10,734 nucleotides of DNA from Poronia punctata (taxonomy: Eukaryota; Ascomycota; Sordariomycetes; Xylariales; Xylariaceae). This document shows, in pieces, positions 7,211 to 10,734 of this stretch. Below the pieces are notes generated by a model. It saw only the letters and a list, made by a program, of their open reading frames with translations, was not told the origin of the DNA and did not search any database. The position numbers and the translations under genes are program-made. The DNA is taken from assembly GCA_022579005.1 (NCBI GenBank), contig MU402017.1, positions 1 through 10,734 on the forward strand, given 5' to 3'. How positions within the stretch are numbered: the stretch's first letter is position 1; the number at the start of each line of letters is the position of its first letter.

Positions 7211-9991
7211 TATATTGCTTTTTTTTTTTTTACTTTAAAAAAAGCTATATTAATAAGCTTTAATAAAGCTTGCTTGCTTAATAAATTATAAAGTATAAAG
7301 TATAACTTTAATTACTTAAACTAGTAAGTTAACTATTAAAAATTATTTGATTTAAAAAATAAAATAAGTATAAATAATTAAATAAAAGTTAATTTATTTA
7401 TGCTTGCAACGTTTAGCACAAAAAGAATTTTTTAAGTCTTTTTTGCTTTAATTTATTATAAGCAAAAAACCCTAAAAAAACTTTTTTTTTTGTTTTAAAA
7501 AGCTATAAGCAATTTGCTTACTTTTAAAAAAAAAACTTATAAACCTGCTTTTACTTTTAGTTTTTTTTTATACTTATATAACCTTTTTTAAAAAAAATTT
7601 TATTTTCTTTTTACTTTTTTACTTTTTGTTTTACTATAGCACAGCTTTTATTATATATAATTAATTAGTTGCTTTTATATAAATAAAGTACTTATAGCTT
7701 AAAAAGCTTAAAAAACAAAATTTAAAGTCTTGCTTACTATTATATATAGCTAAAATGCTTTATTTTTACTTTTAAAAATTTAGCGTTTAATATATAAACA
7801 TATTAACGCGCTTTTATATTATATAAAGTTATAAAAATTTAAAAGCAAAAATAGTGCTAGCAATACTAAAATTAACTAATTATTATTAAATAAAAAACGC
7901 TTAAAATTTATTTTTTAAAACATATAGTAAAAAAATATATTTAGTTTATAGCTTAGTATATTAGTTAAATATAATAAGCGCAAGTAGCTTTTAAAAAATA
8001 AAATAATAGCAAGTATTTAATTAATTTTAAACAACAAACTTAATATTTTATTTAAAAATACTTTTAGCTAAGTTATAAGTATAAGTTAAAGCTTTAAGCT
8101 TTAATATATAAGTTATTACTTTAAAAAGCTATTAAAAATAAAGTATAAAAAAAAATTAATATAAAGCTTTTTATTATAAAAAAACATATTAATAGCAATT
8201 ATTAAATACTTATTATTATTAACCTCTATGCTTTAAAAGCTTATATATTTAATTTTTTAAATAAGGTTTTTTTTTAAAACATAAAAAGGCAATATGCTTG
8301 CTAACAATAGCCTAGCTAAGCAATATATATATAATGCCTTAAAAATATTGCATTGTTTTTTTATAACTAGTTTAATAACTAGTTATATAAGTACTTTTGC
8401 TTAGCAATGCTAATTAGTTTATAAAGTGCTTTACTAAAAGTAATTAAAATATAGTATAGTAGTATAGTAAATAAAAATTTATTAATGCTTATTTTAATAG
8501 TTTTATAAATAGCAACTTAATATAAAGTCTTTATAAACTAAAAAAAGCTTATTTAGCAGCTTTAAATTAAAATAAAGCTTATTAACTACTTATTAAAAGC
8601 TTTAAAGTTTAAGCTTTAAATTTTTGTTTTAAAAAATGTAAACTAAAACTTTTTATAACATTTTTTTTAAAAAAATTATACTTTATAACTATACTAAAAA
8701 AGCCTTGTTTTTTTATAAACAAAGCAAACTTTTAATTTTAATATAAAAATGCTATTGCTAAAAAAACTTAATATTAATAGCTTTTATAGCTTAGCAAACC
8801 TTTATAATAATAATAGCAATTTATTATAGTACTAATATAAGCTATTATAATTAGTTAATATTAATTTTAAAGTTAAATAAAAAAATAGTTATTAAATAAT
8901 AAAGTAGCAGTTATTTTAGCATACTTTATAAAAAACTATTACTTTACTACTTACTTTAAGCTTTTTATAGTAATAATAAAACTTATATAAAAAGTATACT
9001 TATTAAACGTATAGCAGTAAAGCAAAATTACTTAAAATTGCTAAAAAAAGAATTATGCTAATAATAGCTTTAATTTTTTATACTTAAAGTTTATAAATAA
9101 ATATATTAATATAGTTTAGTAGTTAATTATAAAAATTAAATAGCTTATATTTTTAATAGCTTAATAATATTAAATAAAAGCATATAGCAAATTTTTAAAA
9201 TATTAACTATATTATACTAAATTATATTTAATAAAATGCTTTTTTTAAAAAAAATTAAAGTTTTTTTTTAAATTTAGTAAAAAAGTTAAAAATATAAAAT
9301 GCTTAGTATTTTTTATATAGTTTTTTTATTTAAATAGCTAAACTAACTAGCTTTATTAACTTTAAGTATACTTAGCAACTACTAGCAATATAATATTTAA
9401 ACTTTTTTAAATACATTAAAATAAATAATAAAATTTTATTAAACTAATATAAAAAATAAGCAAAGCTAAAATTATAATAAAGCCTTTTAGCTTTAAATAC
9501 TAAGCTTAATAATATTAAAACTAAGCAAGCTTTAATTATAAAGCACTTTTAAAGCTTTATTTAGTTAGCAAACTAATATAAAGTCTTTACTACTATTATT
9601 AAAAAAAGCAAAGTTTATAAGCTTTTTATTTAATTTGCTTATAAAAATAATTGCGTTAAAAAAAAAGCTTTTTATTAATAGCGTATATAATATTATATTA
9701 CTTTTTTTAGTTTTTAATATAAAAAAAGCATGCTATTATAAGTTTTATTATAAGCTTTATAATGCTTTACTAAAAGTTAAAAAATATAAACTAAAATTAA
9801 CTTTTTAAAATATTATATTTTTATAAATTAAGCAAAGCTTATTAAAAACGTTTACTACATAACTAAGTTTTAATTAAGCTAATGCTTTTTATTATAAAGT
9901 TAATAAAACCTTTACTTAGTATATAAGTTAACTTTAACTTATTTATTTTAGTAACTAAAAAAGCTAAGTATAGTACTATATAAATATAAAA
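7211..9991. other. RIP-saturated DNA with poly-A/T tracts, no gene seen
   Basis: No intact ORF or RNA gene is visible. Between 7219 and about 7640 long T and A runs alternate (T13 at 7219-7231) and rare dinucleotides survive, for example AGAA and GTCT near 7425-7440 and a single ACCCTAA near 7469. From 7660 on, C is again almost confined to GCT and ACT contexts. Inverted-repeat strings cluster at 8283-8405, including the perfect hairpin at 8362-8387. A 16-base string containing GTCT is found at both 8518-8533 and 9574-9589, too short to call a repeat family in DNA of this composition. Confidence 0.65.
8362..8387. repeat. Perfect hairpin, 11-bp arms with 4-nt loop
   Basis: TATAACTAGTT and AACTAGTTATA are exact reverse complements around TAAT. 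It is one of the two longest perfect stems I saw and lies within a cluster of shorter inverted strings: GCTAAGCAA at 8315-8323 opposite TTGCTTAGC at 8397-8405, and an imperfect GGCA...TGCC pair around 8287-8339. No gene borders it. It could be a relic of a transposon end or a chance palindrome. Confidence 0.6.
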
Positions 9992-10129
9992 GTATTTAAA
10001 GCAGCTATAGCTAAAAAAAAAGCTAAACAACTTAACTATACAATTACTAAAAAGCTTTAATAGTTATATTAAAAGCAGCATACTAAACTTTTAATAGTAC
10101 AAAATAACTAAAAATAGCTAGTAAAATAA
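9992..10129 (+). pseudogene. Possible decayed coding segment, Lys/Gln-rich
   Basis: This plus-strand frame starts VFKAAIAKKKAKQLNYTIT and goes on for 46 codons with six TAA/TAG stops. All six are stops that C-to-T change can make from glutamine codons, and several intact CAA, CAG and CAT codons remain although CA is rare in the window. The composition (lysine, glutamine, leucine, asparagine) resembles a basic helical tail of the kind seen near the C-termini of some fungal transposases, but the resemblance is not specific and I do not assign a family. Upstream and downstream the frame fades into stops. It could be a chance product of composition. Confidence 0.22.
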
Positions 10130-10734
10130 TTTAGGCCTTATATTAATTAAAAGCAGCTATATATATTTTTTTATTTTTTTTATATTAATTTATTTAGCTT
10201 TAAAATATTAAAAATAGCAACCTTTTTAGCTAAAAAAAATTATAACGTAATTAGCATATATACTAATTATGCTTTATATTATAAAGTAGCTATAAAATAA
10301 AAAAGGACTAGCTTATTTTTTATTTTTATATATATAGCTATTATTTTGCATTACTTTTTAAACTTAAATACCTAGCTATTTATTATATATATAATATATT
10401 AAGTTATGCTTTTTAAAATACCTTTATAAAGCTATATATTAAGGTAGAATTTAATATATAGCTTTAATACTTAAGCAATTAGTTAAGTATAACTATTGTA
10501 ATATTTAAAGTAGTGTTTTATATATAGACTATTACTTAAAAAAAAAAATGCTTTTAAAACTGCTTTAAGCTATAGTTTTTATAAGTACATAGTAAGTACT
10601 TATATATTTTTCTTTATATATAGTTTTATAATTATTTTTTTTTTTACTATACTTGTTTATAAGTATTTTGTACTTAAAATAATTATATAACTAGGTTTTA
10701 TATTTTAATTAGCTTTTAATTTATAAAATTAAAA
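10130..10734. other. AT-rich DNA, slightly less mutated, no gene seen
   Basis: No ORF or RNA gene is visible. Occasional GGCC, GGAC, AGAC and TTCTT strings survive (near 10134, 10305, 10527 and 10610), so mutation seems a little less complete than between 7660 and 9990. A perfect 9-bp-arm hairpin lies at 10580-10604. The sequence runs off the window without a boundary. Confidence 0.55.
10580..10604. repeat. Perfect hairpin, 9-bp arms with 7-nt loop
   Basis: TATAAGTAC and GTACTTATA are exact reverse complements around ATAGTAA. A T-rich stretch follows, but no gene precedes it, so a terminator role is not supported. Confidence 0.55.

Noticed and set aside
7464..7476. ACCCTAA string resembling the fungal telomere repeat
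   Set aside because: A single unit inside an A-rich run, with no tandem array on either strand.
8518..9589. Shared 16-base string at 8518-8533 and 9574-9589 with similar neighbours (tagcaac before, taaaaaaagc after)
   Set aside because: In DNA this AT-rich several 16-base coincidences are expected over 10 kb, and the similarity does not extend with constant spacing.
10596..10640. Hairpin followed by a T-rich run as a transcription terminator
   Set aside because: There is no gene upstream, the genome appears eukaryotic, and T-runs are ubiquitous here.
1..10734. Mitochondrial, apicoplast or Plasmodium-type AT-rich genome
   Set aside because: Those genomes carry readable genes or tRNAs and do not show strand-symmetric loss of TpC/CpC with transition-only LTR divergence. 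No organellar gene is visible.
1..10734. CRISPR array, riboswitch, tRNA or rRNA gene
   Set aside because: There are no regularly spaced exact repeats of 25-40 bases, no tRNA-like T-loop GGTTCGA string, and no conserved rRNA motif. G and C are too sparse for such structures.

Overview
The window is extremely AT-rich, non-coding DNA with the hallmarks of a fungal, RIP-degraded (repeat-induced point mutation) AT isochore. By hand count, 81 of the first 600 bases are G or C (about 13-14%). All reading frames I followed are broken by closely spaced TAA and TAG codons, and I support no intact protein-coding, rRNA or tRNA gene. C survives almost only after A or G. TpC/GpA, CpC/GpG and CpA/TpG are strongly depleted, while GCT/AGC, ACT/AGT and ACG/CGT persist on both strands alike. 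Strand-symmetric C-to-T decay of repeats fits RIP, best known from filamentous ascomycetes (Pezizomycotina). I cannot name the species. A heterochromatic, centromeric or subtelomeric location is plausible, but the sequence does not prove it.

Layout. Positions 1-2105: RIP-saturated DNA with no readable gene. Positions 2106-4681: one structurally complete LTR retroelement, made of a 5-bp target site duplication (ACTAG), a left LTR of 382 bp (2111-2492), an internal region of about 1.8 kb (2493-4288), a right LTR of 388 bp (4289-4676) and the second ACTAG. By hand alignment the LTRs differ at 45 of 382 aligned sites, 42 of them transitions, plus one 6-bp gap. The internal region is too short for a full gag-pol. 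It contains a 9-bp periodic tract (3448-3585) that reads as a lysine-rich decayed frame on the minus strand. Positions about 4020-4680 are visibly less mutated than the rest. Positions 4682-5957: RIP-saturated DNA. Positions 5958-7208: a possible second, very decayed element bounded by T-rich/A-rich imperfect inverted repeats. Positions 7211-10734: RIP-saturated DNA with poly-A/T tracts, a few perfect hairpins and one weak decayed coding frame near 9992-10129.

Nothing here works as an operon or pathway. The region is best read as a transposon graveyard: an LTR element inserted into AT-rich DNA and was then mutated by a genome-defence process. The main points of interest are the sequence context of the mutations, with a strong 5' purine rule for surviving C, the unequal mutation along the element, and two candidate relics of coding or repeat structure. 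I found no convincing evidence of a new functional system.
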